The notes below the pieces were generated by a model. It had not been told where the DNA came from. It searched no databases and was given only the letters and a program-made list of their open reading frames with translations. From positions 1-24,117 of the forward strand of contig CAZWPF010000044.1 of assembly GCA_964636205.1 (NCBI GenBank): DNA of 24,117 nt. The letters run 5' to 3'. The first letter of the stretch is position 1. Each line of letters starts with the position of its first letter. Position numbers and translations under genes: made by a program. This DNA is from JBEBVQ01 sp964636205. Its GTDB lineage: Bacteria; Bacteroidota; Bacteroidia; Chitinophagales; Chitinophagaceae. Of this stretch, positions 14,665-23,506 are shown piece after piece.

Positions 14665-14916
14665 TTAATAAAGATTGCAAACCTCGTCTGCGCGAATATC
14701 CCCGTCTTCGTGGACAAAAGAATTTTGTTCACAAAGTGAACGTGCATTCTTCTTGGTATCCCTTACTGTATAGCTGCGCATAGAAGAATCGGGAAGGCCC
14801 GGTTGACCGCTATATTTAATCTCGCACTGACATACGTAATCTCTGACGCAGGAAGTCTGACCGACAGCGAATAGGAACATTAAGACAATCAATGAAATGG
14901 AATTGCGATGTCTCAT
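14665..14916 (-). CDS. Small cysteine-rich exported protein, probable lipoprotein
   Basis: An 83-residue protein of unknown family. A hydrophobic signal (residues 8-19) ends in GQTSC (Cys23), a poor but possible lipobox. The mature part has four further cysteines: Cys29 and Cys31 (C-Q-C), Cys62 and Cys80. Two disulfides are likely. It sits upstream of the DoxX-thioredoxin fusion on the same strand. A reading frame at 15070-14816 on the same strand is a shadow and is not called. Confidence 0.65.
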   Translation of the reverse strand: MRHRNSISLIVLMFLFAVGQTSCVRDYVCQCEIKYSGQPGLPDSSMRSYTVRDTKKNARSLCEQNSFVHEDGDIRADEVCNLY

Positions 14917-15055
14917 CGGGTATTAATTTTGATCTGGGGATATTTAATGGTTGAAGGTAAAAGGAAATTTTTAAAAGCCCAAATGCTATAATTCTACTAT
15001 CCTTAGATTGCGACTTAAAATAGTTACCTTTAATCGGTTTTAATAGAGAGTGCAG

Positions 15056-15955
15056 ATGCTTACCCCCCAAACATTGTTAGAGAATCTGGAGCTGGTTGCT
15101 GAACAAGTGGTAGAGGGTTTTATTATTGGTTTACACAAGAGTCCTTTTCACGGTTTCTCGGTAGAATTTGCGGAACACCGGCTGTATAATAGTGGTGATT
15201 CCCTGCGTCATATCGATTGGCGGGTTTATGGTCGTACTAATAAATTGTTTGTCAAGCGCTTCGAGGAAGAAACCAACCTCCGCTGCTGCATGGTGATAGA
15301 TACTTCGGCTTCTATGCATTTTCCGCAGGAGCTTGAGCGGATCAATAAACTTCAATTTTCCTGTCTGGCGGCGGCATCATTATTTCAGTTGTTGAAGCGA
15401 CAGCTGGATGCCTCTGCGCTTGCATTGTTCGATGAGGATTTGTATTATTTCTCAGAGTGTCGTTCTGCGGACAGTCATTATCGGATGCTTACCCAAAAAT
15501 TGGATGAGGCAATGAGAAGGGAGCCGGGACGAGCAACCCAAGCCAGTGAGGCCTTGCATATGGTGGCAGACAGGATGCATCGGCGATCCTTAATTGTTGT
15601 TTTTAGCGATATGATGGATGATGCGGATCAGGTGGATAAGCTATTTGACGCCTTGCAGCATTTGAGGTATAATAAGCACGAAGTAATATTGTTTCATGTG
15701 ATGGATGGTAAGCAGGAGCTAGACTTTGAATTTGAGCAGCGGCCTTACGAATTCGTGGATATGGAAACCGGTGAGAAGGTTCGACTGCAAACACATCAGG
15801 CTAAGGAACAGTACATTAAGCAGGTGAATCAGTATAATGAGTTGATTATGGAGCGTTGTCATCAGTATCGGATCGATCGGGTAGCGGTAGATTTAAATGA
15901 ACCGGTGGAGCAGGTCTTGCATGCATTTTTATTAAAACGAAATAAATTGCTTTGA
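15056..15955 (+). CDS. DUF58 protein with vWA-like MIDAS motif
   Basis: A 299-residue cytoplasmic DUF58 protein. The early GFSVEFAEHRLYNSGDSLRHIDW segment (about 35-57) is the family's core. D-T-S-A-S at about 83-87 forms a metal-ion-dependent adhesion motif like that of von Willebrand A domains, and LIVVFSDMMDDAD follows at the second metal position. DUF58 proteins usually sit beside MoxR ATPases and BatA/BatB genes and are thought to serve as chaperone-like assembly factors. Neither MoxR nor Bat is present here, so this copy stands alone. I chose ATG 15056 over a GTG six bases upstream. Confidence 0.88.
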   Translation: MLTPQTLLENLELVAEQVVEGFIIGLHKSPFHGFSVEFAEHRLYNSGDSLRHIDWRVYGRTNKLFVKRFEEETNLRCCMVIDTSASMHFPQELERINKLQFSCLAAASLFQLLKRQLDASALALFDEDLYYFSECRSADSHYRMLTQKLDEAMRREPGRATQASEALHMVADRMHRRSLIVVFSDMMDDADQVDKLFDALQHLRYNKHEVILFHVMDGKQELDFEFEQRPYEFVDMETGEKVRLQTHQAKEQYIKQVNQYNELIMERCHQYRIDRVAVDLNEPVEQVLHAFLLKRNKLL

Positions 15956-15979
15956 AACCAATAAATGGTTGTACCTTTG
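15951..15979 (+). promoter_or_regulatory. Bacteroidota promoter for DUF177-rpmF-plsX
   Basis: TTTG (15951-15954) and an exact TACCTTTG (15972-15979) are 17 bases apart, matching the -33/-7 pattern of Bacteroidota housekeeping promoters. The -33 box overlaps the end of the DUF58 gene. The leader to the DUF177 ATG would be about 45 bases. Confidence 0.75.
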
Positions 15980-16027
15980 CACCCCGTTAGTACTTTTTAG
16001 CTGGGCTGTAATTATAGAGGAACAGAT

Positions 16028-16582
16028 ATGAAATATGATCGGGAATTTGAAATAGCCTGGCAGGGGTTGAAAAATGACCTCTACACTTATCAGTATGATA
16101 TTGATTATCAATTCATGCTGGATAAGGGAAGTGCCATCGGCGATATAAAAGATCTTAAAGCGCAGGTTGTATTAAAGTTTGATAAGAAAGACAGTTTCTT
16201 CATGCTGCATTTCGATATCGGTGGCACTGCGGTCGTACCTTGCGATCGTTGTGGCGATGATTTCGATTTATCGCTCTGGGACGAATTCAGCTTATTGATT
16301 AAGTTGGCCGGTGAGGATGCGGAAGATGTGGATGAGGATGCGGATGTGGTTTTTATTCCGCGGCATGAAACTGTGATCGATATCAGCAAGTGGATTTATG
16401 AGTTTATACTTTTGAGTATTCCCCTGCAGAGATTGCACCCTGATTTACCGGATGGTACTGCCGGTTGCAATCCCGAGGTTTTAAAGATATTAAATCAATT
16501 ATCCGATCCGGGAGAAGAAGCCCGGAAGGAGATTTGGAAGGGATTGGATTCCCTGAAAGATGTAGGTAAACACAAAGATTAA
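16028..16582 (+). CDS. DUF177/YceD-family protein
   Basis: A 184-residue protein of the family always found before rpmF. The C-x-x-C centre VPCDRCGDDFDL (about 75-86) marks the family, and the acidic loop GEDAEDVDEDADVV follows at 97-110. Relatives in plants and bacteria are tied to 23S rRNA processing. It lies 20 bases before rpmF and shares the promoter at 15951. The acidic loop is encoded by an imperfect 21-base tandem repeat. Confidence 0.9.
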   Translation: MKYDREFEIAWQGLKNDLYTYQYDIDYQFMLDKGSAIGDIKDLKAQVVLKFDKKDSFFMLHFDIGGTAVVPCDRCGDDFDLSLWDEFSLLIKLAGEDAEDVDEDADVVFIPRHETVIDISKWIYEFILLSIPLQRLHPDLPDGTAGCNPEVLKILNQLSDPGEEARKEIWKGLDSLKDVGKHKD

Positions 16583-16602
16583 TTTAATTAAAGCAAAATA
16601 AA

Positions 16603-16815
16603 ATGCCTAATCCTAAACGTCGTCATTCGCAACAGCGCGGAGCTAAACGTCGCACTCACTACAAAGCAGTGGCTGCTACCTGGAGCATTGATCCGGTAAC
16701 CGGTGAAAGCCATTTGCGTCATCGTGCGCACTGGGTAGAGGGAAAACTCTACTACCGTGGAAGAGTAGTAATGGATAAGAATCCTGCTGCAGCTGCAGAA
16801 GATCAAAACCAGTAA
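16603..16815 (+). CDS. rpmF: 50S ribosomal protein L32
   Basis: A 70-residue basic protein starting MPNPKRRHSQQRGAKRR, the standard L32 N-terminus. It lacks the C-x-x-C zinc pair in the C-terminal half that some L32 proteins carry, so this is the zinc-free form. It is a late-assembling part of the large subunit. Its place between DUF177 and plsX is the usual order linking ribosome and lipid synthesis. Confidence 0.97.
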   Translation: MPNPKRRHSQQRGAKRRTHYKAVAATWSIDPVTGESHLRHRAHWVEGKLYYRGRVVMDKNPAAAAEDQNQ

Positions 16816-16836
16816 CGAAATTCCAGATAAGCGTAC

Positions 16837-17796
16837 ATGAGAATCGCTCTGGACATCATGGGCGGAGATTTTGCTCCCGCCGAAGCCGTAAAAGGTGTAT
16901 CCCTTTTTCTGGAAGAGGTCGCTGACCCCAACGTGCATCTATTATTGATAGGAGACGCTCTTCAGGCTGCGCCTTTTTTGTCATTATTAGATAAATGGCA
17001 GCATCGTTATACGCTGGTTGAGGCTAGTCAGACTATCGGGATGAACGAACATCCTACCAAGGCTTTGAAAGAAAAGCCGGATTCCAGTATCGCAAAGGGT
17101 TTCGGTTTGCTCGCTATGCAAAAGGCGGACGCATTTATAAGCGCCGGTAATACCGGGGCTATGATGGTTGGTGCCATGTATTCTGTAAAGAATATCGAGG
17201 GCATCGCCCGTCCAACCATAGCGTCACCAATACCGCGCGAAGATGGCAGCTTTAGCCTGCTGCTGGATGTAGGGGCTAATGCAGATTGTAAACCCGAGCA
17301 GTTGGTGCAGTTTGCTCAACTGGGTTCGCTTTATATGAAGCATGTGCATGGGATCGACAACCCTCGTATAGGCCTGCTGAATATTGGAGAGGAAGAAGGG
17401 AAGGGAAATCTGCTGGCACAAGCTACTTATCCTCTATTACAGGGAGATCCCCAAATCAATTTCATCGGAAATATCGAGGGTAGAGATGTTTTTACCGATA
17501 AGTCAGACGTGATCGTTTGCGAAGGATTTGTAGGTAATGTAATTCTCAAATTGGCGGAATCGATTTACCATATCTTTTCTGAAAAGAGAGGTCTGAACGA
17601 TCCGTTCCTTAGTAGCTTTAACTACGAAAGCTATGGAGGTACGCCAATATTGGGTATCAACGAACCGGTAATTATCGGACACGGTATTTCTCACGGGGTT
17701 GCCTTCAAAAATATGATCCACATGGCTCACCGTATCGTGAGCTCAGGATTGATGCAGGCATTCAAGCAACAAGAGTTCAGTAGTAACCGCTCTTAG
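16837..17796 (+). CDS. plsX: Phosphate acyltransferase PlsX
   Basis: A 319-residue enzyme that turns acyl-ACP into acyl-phosphate, the first step of membrane phospholipid synthesis by the PlsX/PlsY route. ALDIMGGDFAPAEAVKG opens the protein, GAMMVGAMYSVKNIEG, DVGANADCKPEQLVQFA and NIGEEEGKGN follow, and GVAFKNMIHMAHRI closes the domain, all at family positions. It lies 21 bases after rpmF and ends the operon. Confidence 0.96.
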   Translation: MRIALDIMGGDFAPAEAVKGVSLFLEEVADPNVHLLLIGDALQAAPFLSLLDKWQHRYTLVEASQTIGMNEHPTKALKEKPDSSIAKGFGLLAMQKADAFISAGNTGAMMVGAMYSVKNIEGIARPTIASPIPREDGSFSLLLDVGANADCKPEQLVQFAQLGSLYMKHVHGIDNPRIGLLNIGEEEGKGNLLAQATYPLLQGDPQINFIGNIEGRDVFTDKSDVIVCEGFVGNVILKLAESIYHIFSEKRGLNDPFLSSFNYESYGGTPILGINEPVIIGHGISHGVAFKNMIHMAHRIVSSGLMQAFKQQEFSSNRS

Positions 17797-17926
17797 TCTT
17801 TCCGGCTATTGCAAGCTGTTGTAGTATCGTGCCTATGGAACATATTGATTCAAATACACGTACAACGGAGGTTGTTTACCACCTTCTAAGTCTGTAATAA
17901 TTTTGATTTTATTTTTTTGTCATAAG

Positions 17927-17954
17927 AAAAGGGGGCCAAATTTGGTCCCCTTTT
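17927..17954. terminator. Bidirectional terminator between plsX and icmF
   Basis: AAAAGGGG and CCCCTTTT flank CCAAATTTGG with a single G-T pair on each side, so the 28 bases pair end to end in RNA. The A/T tracts at both outer ends give a T-tail on either strand. It lies between two convergent genes. Confidence 0.88.
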
Positions 17955-17987
17955 CTATTGTGATATCTAAAATCAAACCGCAGGTTA

Positions 17988-20900
17988 TTACATATTCCTG
18001 CGGTACTGACCTCCTACTTCGAATAATGCTTTGGTAATCTGACCCAGTGAGCAGTATTTAACCGTTTCCATCAGTTCACCAAAGATATTGCCATTGTTGA
18101 CTGCCACTTCCTGCAGTCTTTTTAACATAGCGGCACCTTGATCGCCACTTCTCTTCCAGAGATTTTCTACGGTCTGAATCTGGAATTCTTTCTCCTCCGT
18201 CGTAGAACGGATTACTTCCGCAGGAATAACAGTCGGAGAGCCCTTAGAACTTAAGAAGGTGTTCACACCGATTATCGGGTATTCACCACTATGCTTCAAG
18301 GTTTCGTAATAAAGACTTTCTTCCTGAATCTTGCCACGCTGGTACATAGTTTCCATCGCTCCCAACACACCTCCACGCTCGGTGATCCGATCAAATTCAG
18401 CATAAACCGCTTCTTCTACCAAGTTGGTCAATTCCTCGATAATAAACGAGCCTTGTAATGGATTCTCATTTTTCGCTAAACCCAGCTCCTTATTAATAAT
18501 TAACTGGATCGCCATAGCTCTTCTTACACTTTCCTCGGTTGGCGTGGTAATTGCTTCGTCATAGGCGTTTGTATGCAGCGAATTACAGTTATCGTAAATC
18601 GCATACAAAGCCTGCAGGGTAGTGCGGATATCGTTGAAATCAATTTCCTGAGCATGTAAGGAACGACCAGAAGTTTGGATATGGTATTTAAGCATTTGTG
18701 AACGCTTATTACCTCCGTATTTAAACTTCATCGCTTTTGCCCAAATGCGGCGGGCAACTCTACCGATCACGCTGTACTCCGGATCAACGCCATTACTGAA
18801 GAAGAACGAAAGGTTAGGCGCAAAATCATCAATATGCATTCCCCGGCTGAGGTAGTACTCTACAAAAGTGAATCCGTTAGACAGGGTGAATGCCAATTGT
18901 GAAATAGGATTGGCACCAGCTTCGGCGATATGATAACCGGAAATTGATACACTATAGAAGTTACGAACACCATTGTCAATAAAATACTGCTGCACATCTC
19001 CCATTACTCTCAGCGAGAACTCGGTAGAGAAGATACATGTATTCTGAGCCTGGTCTTCTTTCAGAATATCTGCCTGTACAGTTCCTCTTACCTTTTGAAG
19101 GGTGTCGGCTTTGATGTTTTGATAGATTTCCTGAGGCAACACCTGATCACCGGTAACCCCCAATAACATCAGACCCAGTCCGTCGTTACCTTCGGGCAAC
19201 TGACCGGCACCTTCAGAGGCAGGTTTACCAAAACCTACGCTGCTACTGTAGATCGGCCGCGGCAATCCTTTCTCCTGATAAATTGCATCGATCTTCTGAT
19301 CCACTTCATCAGTCAGACCATTGGCTTTGATATACAATTCGCATTGCTGGTCTACAGCTGCATTCATAAAGAATGCGGTCATAGTAGGCGCCGGACCGTT
19401 GATGGTCATGGATACTGAAGTCTTAGGATCGGCCAGGTTAAAACCGCTATACAATTTTTTAGCATCATCCAACGTGGGTACACTCACTCCTGAGTTGCCG
19501 ATCTTTCCGTAGATATCCGGACGGTGGTTTGGATCCTGACCGTACAGTGTTACCGAGTCGAATGCGGTGGACAATCTTTTGGCGGGCATGCCCAATGATA
19601 CGTAGTGGAAACGTTTATTGGTACGTTCAGGGCCGCCTTCACCGGCAAACATCCGAGTTGGGTCTTCTCCTTCTCTTTTAAATGGATAGATACCTGCGGC
19701 ATATGGAAATTCTCCCGGAAAATTCTCCATCAATGCCCATTTCAGGATTTCGCCCCAGGCTTCAAACTGAGGAACGGCAACTTTAGGAACTTCTGTATGC
19801 GATAAGGAGGACGTGTGAGTTTTTACTTTTAGCTCCTTATCTCTAACCTTAAATATGTAGTATTCATCTTGGAATTGCTTTTTACGCGCATCCCAGGTTT
19901 GGAGTAATTCTTTATGTTTCGGATCCAGATCTAGTTCGGTCTTGGCATACACTTCTTCCAATTCTTTGCACAGACGATCCTTATCTTCAATATCCGTTTG
20001 TTGGATGGTTTCTATGGTCTTCCGAATACCGAACAGTTTTTGGGCAATCGCTGCCTGATCTATCGCTCTTTGATTGTAATTACGGTTATTCTCGGCGATC
20101 TCACTCAGGTATCTTGTTCTGGACGGAGGGATGATAAAGATTTTCTCGCTCATCTCTGCGCTAGGCTCAAATCCTGATTTCAGATTCGCACCGGTTTTTT
20201 CAACGATGATATCCATCAAAGCCCGATAGAGACTATTGGTACCCGGATCGTTGAACTGAGAAGCGATAGAGCCGAAGACCGGCATTTCGTCCGGACTTTT
20301 ATCAAACAGTTTATGGTTACGCTGATATTGTTTTTTTACATCCCTCAGGGCATCCATAGCCCCCCGTTTGTCAAATTTATTGACCGCTACGATATCTGCG
20401 AAATCCAGCATGTCGATTTTTTCGAGTTGGGTAGCGGCGCCGTATTCAGGGGTCATCACGTACAGACTGAGATCGGAATAATCGGTGATCTGCGTATCGC
20501 TCTGGCCGATACCGGAGGTTTCTAAAATTACCAGGTCAAAACCGGCAGCTTTCAGAATATTGACAGCATCCTCTATGTATCTGGAAACCGCCAGATTGCT
20601 CTGACGAGTTGCCATTGAACGCATAAATACCCTTTCATTCCGAATGGCGTTCATACGGATACGATCCCCCAGCAGAGCCCCGCCGGTTTTTCTTTTGGAG
20701 GGGTCAACTGAGATGATACCAATTGTTTTATCCTTGAAATCGAGTAAGAATCGACGAACGATTTCGTCTACCAATGAACTCTTGCCGGAGCCCCCGGTAC
20801 CGGTGATGCCGAGTACGGGTACTTTGGATTGTGCGGCTAATTCATTGATTTGATTCAGTGCGGATTGTGTAGCTGTTTCATCGGGGAAATTTTCGATAGC

Positions 20901-21398
20901 GGAAATCATTCTTCCGAGTGCACTGGGTGATTTCGCTTTGATTTGGTCCAATGTACAGTTTAGGTCGTTGCCGGTAGGGAAATCGCTTTTTTCCAATAAA
21001 TCGCGGATCATCCCCTCTAGTCCCATTGCCCTTCCATCATCGGGCGAATAAATTCGGGTAATGCCGTAAGCATGTAATTCTTCTATTTCAGAGGGAAGAA
21101 TTACCCCGCCACCCCCAGCGAAGATCCGTATATGTCCGCAGTTTTGCTCTTGCAACAAATCGTACATATACTTGAGGTATTCTACGTGGCCACCTTGGTA
21201 AGAAGTAATGGCAATAGCATTCGCATCTTCTTGGATGGCACAATCTACTACTTCTTTTACGCTCCGGTCGTGCCCCAGGTGTATTACCTCGGCACCGTTG
21301 GCCTGCATAATGCGGCGCATGATATTAATCGCTGCATCATGTCCGTCAAAAAGCGAAGCAGCGGTAACTATTCGGATCTTGTTTGTTGGTTTGTACAT
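17988..21398 (-). CDS. icmF: Fused acyl-CoA mutase IcmF (B12 domain - GTPase - mutase)
   Basis: A 1136-residue fusion. Domain order: cobalamin-binding domain (about 8-140) with D-x-H-x-x-A at D18/H20 and GGGGVILP; a G-protein chaperone (about 190-470) with P-loop GTGGSGKSS (Lys near 206) and NKFDKRG; a linker; and a mutase barrel (about 560-1120) with RFHYVSLGMPA and NGPAPTMTAFFMN. IcmF interconverts isobutyryl-CoA and n-butyryl-CoA with adenosylcobalamin; the fused GTPase maintains the cofactor. The residue matching the arginine that holds methylmalonyl-CoA's carboxylate is Gln (near 785, in A-Q-N-T), and the Tyr position reads F (RFHY). Both favour isobutyryl-CoA over methylmalonyl-CoA. Start: ATG 21398 gives the family's usual opening; ATG 21419 and GTG 21446 are in frame and cannot be excluded. 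Confidence 0.93.
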   Translation of the reverse strand: MYKPTNKIRIVTAASLFDGHDAAINIMRRIMQANGAEVIHLGHDRSVKEVVDCAIQEDANAIAITSYQGGHVEYLKYMYDLLQEQNCGHIRIFAGGGGVILPSEIEELHAYGITRIYSPDDGRAMGLEGMIRDLLEKSDFPTGNDLNCTLDQIKAKSPSALGRMISAIENFPDETATQSALNQINELAAQSKVPVLGITGTGGSGKSSLVDEIVRRFLLDFKDKTIGIISVDPSKRKTGGALLGDRIRMNAIRNERVFMRSMATRQSNLAVSRYIEDAVNILKAAGFDLVILETSGIGQSDTQITDYSDLSLYVMTPEYGAATQLEKIDMLDFADIVAVNKFDKRGAMDALRDVKKQYQRNHKLFDKSPDEMPVFGSIASQFNDPGTNSLYRALMDIIVEKTGANLKSGFEPSAEMSEKIFIIPPSRTRYLSEIAENNRNYNQRAIDQAAIAQKLFGIRKTIETIQQTDIEDKDRLCKELEEVYAKTELDLDPKHKELLQTWDARKKQFQDEYYIFKVRDKELKVKTHTSSLSHTEVPKVAVPQFEAWGEILKWALMENFPGEFPYAAGIYPFKREGEDPTRMFAGEGGPERTNKRFHYVSLGMPAKRLSTAFDSVTLYGQDPNHRPDIYGKIGNSGVSVPTLDDAKKLYSGFNLADPKTSVSMTINGPAPTMTAFFMNAAVDQQCELYIKANGLTDEVDQKIDAIYQEKGLPRPIYSSSVGFGKPASEGAGQLPEGNDGLGLMLLGVTGDQVLPQEIYQNIKADTLQKVRGTVQADILKEDQAQNTCIFSTEFSLRVMGDVQQYFIDNGVRNFYSVSISGYHIAEAGANPISQLAFTLSNGFTFVEYYLSRGMHIDDFAPNLSFFFSNGVDPEYSVIGRVARRIWAKAMKFKYGGNKRSQMLKYHIQTSGRSLHAQEIDFNDIRTTLQALYAIYDNCNSLHTNAYDEAITTPTEESVRRAMAIQLIINKELGLAKNENPLQGSFIIEELTNLVEEAVYAEFDRITERGGVLGAMETMYQRGKIQEESLYYETLKHSGEYPIIGVNTFLSSKGSPTVIPAEVIRSTTEEKEFQIQTVENLWKRSGDQGAAMLKRLQEVAVNNGNIFGELMETVKYCSLGQITKALFEVGGQYRRNM

Positions 21399-21473
21399 AT
21401 AACCTAACTCGGTTAACATTAATGTTGATGAATATGTAGTCGACACGAAATCTGACTACAGCTTTCAGGGCTG

Positions 21474-21481
21474 CAAAGGTA
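21474..21481 (-). promoter_or_regulatory. -7 box for icmF
   Basis: Read leftward: TACCTTTG, the exact Bacteroidota -7 box, followed by C. No clear TTG is at the usual distance upstream. Transcription would start near 21470, between two divergent genes. Confidence 0.55.
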
Positions 21482-21590
21482 CGAAATGAATAGGTTTCCC
21501 TATGATATTGCTTCAATCCCTTATATGGGTTTTTCCCCTTCGTTTAAAATGCTTTTTTTATCTTGCCATTTCATAACGTGGAGTCATAGG

Positions 21591-21971
21591 ATGACGGAAC
21601 CAAATAAACTAGTTGATTTAAGCTACTTAGAGGAATTATCAGGTGGTGATCCCGACTATATAGCGCAGGTAGTGAGTATTTTTTTAGAACACAGCGGTCG
21701 GGATTTGTTGCAATTAAATCGTTTAGCAACCAAGAAAATTAAGGACTGGGATCAGATTTATCGACAGGCACATAAATTAAAATCCGGCTTAGGTGTAGTT
21801 AAGATTACCGGAATGCTCGAGGATATTAGGAGAATAGAGGAATTGGTTCATCATGGCGATAAAGCAGAAATTCCTGATATCACTGATAAATTACTCGCGA
21901 CTTTCCGCGAGGCTGAAGTAGAACTAATCCAAATTATCGGTGATCGAAAATTCGATCAGGAAACCGAATAG
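21591..21971 (+). CDS. Stand-alone histidine phosphotransfer (HPt) protein
   Basis: A 126-residue four-helix HPt domain. The motif QAHKLKSGLGVV (about 60-71) holds the phospho-accepting His, matching the A-H-x-L-K-G-S pattern with S-G in place of G-S. HPt proteins pass phosphate between the receiver domains of multistep relays. I chose ATG 21591 (MTEPNKLVDLSYLEELSGGDPDY); the frame is open back to ATG 21486, but those 35 residues are unlike any HPt and overlap the icmF promoter. No hybrid kinase is in the window. The receiver proteins at 887-8584 lie far away. It runs divergently from icmF. Confidence 0.85.
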   Translation: MTEPNKLVDLSYLEELSGGDPDYIAQVVSIFLEHSGRDLLQLNRLATKKIKDWDQIYRQAHKLKSGLGVVKITGMLEDIRRIEELVHHGDKAEIPDITDKLLATFREAEVELIQIIGDRKFDQETE

Positions 21972-22002
21972 TTCTCTCTAGTAACTACTGTTTACTCTGT
22001 TT

Positions 22003-22494
22003 TTATTTGTTTTTGATTTTATCGATCAGCTTTGTGGTGGCGTAACCATCTACGATTGGAATAATGGATACGCTGCCTCCCTGTTGGATCACAAAATCCG
22101 CTCCGGCGATTTGGTCGACAGTATAATCGCCACCTTTAACCAATACATTGGGGTTAAGATCTTTAATGAGCTGTTCGGGAGTGTCTTCTTCGAACAGACA
22201 AACTGCATGAACGAAAAGCAGAGAAGCTAATTGGAAGCTGCGATCATCTTGATTGTTGATCGGCCTGGAATCGCCTTTTAGACGTTTTACCGAGCTGTCG
22301 CTGTTTAATCCGACCACCAAAATATCACCCAGGCTTGCAGCTTTTGCCATTAATTCCAGATGACCTCTATGGAGGATGTCGAAGCAGCCATTAGTAAAAA
22401 CAATTGTTTTTCCTTTGGTACGCTGAGCGTTGCAGAATCTCAGCAAGGCGTCTTTCGACATTATTTTCGACGAAATCCAGTTGGTCTTATCCAT
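22003..22494 (-). CDS. rfaE2: D-glycero-beta-D-manno-heptose 1-phosphate adenylyltransferase (RfaE domain 2)
   Basis: A 163-residue nucleotidyltransferase equal to the second domain of HldE/RfaE, here as a separate protein. It joins heptose 1-phosphate to AMP in ADP-heptose synthesis for the LPS inner core. FTNGCFDILHRGHLELM (33-49) holds the H-x-G-H motif (H42, H45), then GLNSDSSVKRLKG and KGGDY. The first, kinase domain is not in the window. It overlaps the membrane protein gene by eight bases and is the last of three genes in a minus-strand operon. Confidence 0.94.
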   Translation of the reverse strand: MDKTNWISSKIMSKDALLRFCNAQRTKGKTIVFTNGCFDILHRGHLELMAKAASLGDILVVGLNSDSSVKRLKGDSRPINNQDDRSFQLASLLFVHAVCLFEEDTPEQLIKDLNPNVLVKGGDYTVDQIAGADFVIQQGGSVSIIPIVDGYATTKLIDKIKNK

Positions 22495-23467
22495 TTTTTC
22501 TCCTGTTATAAGCTGGTAAAATTAAGAGAGCTGCAGCTCCTAAAATTAAAATTGTGAATGTCTGTGCAGACCAAGCTACCCATCCGAATGCGAATCCGTA
22601 GGCCGGGTCGATACCATACACGATCAAAATATTCTGTATGGCAATCGGGTAGGCGCCCAATCCGCCCGGAGTGACAATCATACCCAGACTACCAAAAATC
22701 AGTACGGAGATGCCTGCCAGAACCGACAATCCTTCTGTGGCTTCAATGCATTTGAATCCTACATAAATCTGCCCCAAATAGCACAACCAGATCATAAAAC
22801 TATGAAACAGGAACAGGCCGCTTCTTTTCATACGCAGAATAGACATGATGCCATCGAGTATGCCTGCGATGAACAATCCAATTTTGGTATGACGGATTCT
22901 TTTGAAGACGAAGATAGCTGCTGCAATGCCACCGATGCCAATGAGTGCGAGAATTGCGATCGTGGTGCCGCTGAATTCGATCCCGCCAAACTGATTGCGC
23001 ATATATTCGGACAGCAGACTAGTTTGCAGAACAAAGGCCAGCGCGCATATTAGCAGGAGGCAGAGCATATCGAAGGACCGTTCGGCAACAATGGTGCCTA
23101 TGATTTTATGCGCCGGTTTTTTCTCGTAACGTGCGAGGATAGTGCATCGTGCGACTTCTCCCATTCTTGGCACCAGCAGATTGACTACATAACCGATGAG
23201 TACCGCACCTGTGATGTTCATGGTTGAGGGCCGAATATCGATAGGCTCCAGCATCAGTTTCCAACGCACTGCGCGGAAGTAGTGTGATAAAAAGCTGATC
23301 AGGAATACCGGTATCAGGAGCCATGCTCTATCTTTAACTTGATCGAGCGAGGAAAGGATCTGAGTTTTTTCCTCTGGGGTAACACGGCTCACCTGCCACC
23401 ATACCAGTAAAATTCCCAGTCCGAGGAAGATAACATACTGGAGCAGTAGCAGGCCTTTTTTCTTCAT
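22487..23467 (-). CDS. Flippase-like membrane protein (LPG synthase TM / UPF0104 family)
   Basis: A 326-residue protein with eight or so membrane helices and the family's signature wording: FLSHYFRAVRWKLML (about 59-73), YVVNLLVPRMGEVARC and VAERSFDMLCLL. Its relatives share the membrane part of lysylphosphatidylglycerol synthase and act as lipid flippase-like transporters. The substrate is unknown. It stands between panD and rfaE2, which suggests a link to envelope lipids, and ends eight bases inside rfaE2. Confidence 0.88.
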   Translation of the reverse strand: MKKKGLLLLQYVIFLGLGILLVWWQVSRVTPEEKTQILSSLDQVKDRAWLLIPVFLISFLSHYFRAVRWKLMLEPIDIRPSTMNITGAVLIGYVVNLLVPRMGEVARCTILARYEKKPAHKIIGTIVAERSFDMLCLLLICALAFVLQTSLLSEYMRNQFGGIEFSGTTIAILALIGIGGIAAAIFVFKRIRHTKIGLFIAGILDGIMSILRMKRSGLFLFHSFMIWLCYLGQIYVGFKCIEATEGLSVLAGISVLIFGSLGMIVTPGGLGAYPIAIQNILIVYGIDPAYGFAFGWVAWSAQTFTILILGAAALLILPAYNRRKNG

Positions 23468-23506
23468 TGGAGCATTTTTCTGATTATTCGGTCGGATTGT
23501 TGGATT

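Noticed and set aside
14816..15070. An 84-codon minus-strand frame overlapping the small cysteine-rich gene
   Set aside because: It covers the divergent promoter region and has no domain or signal peptide; the overlapping frame at 14665-14916 has both a signal peptide and paired cysteines.
21486..21590. Longer start of the HPt gene at ATG 21486
   Set aside because: The 35 extra residues are unlike any HPt N-terminus and lie at the icmF promoter.
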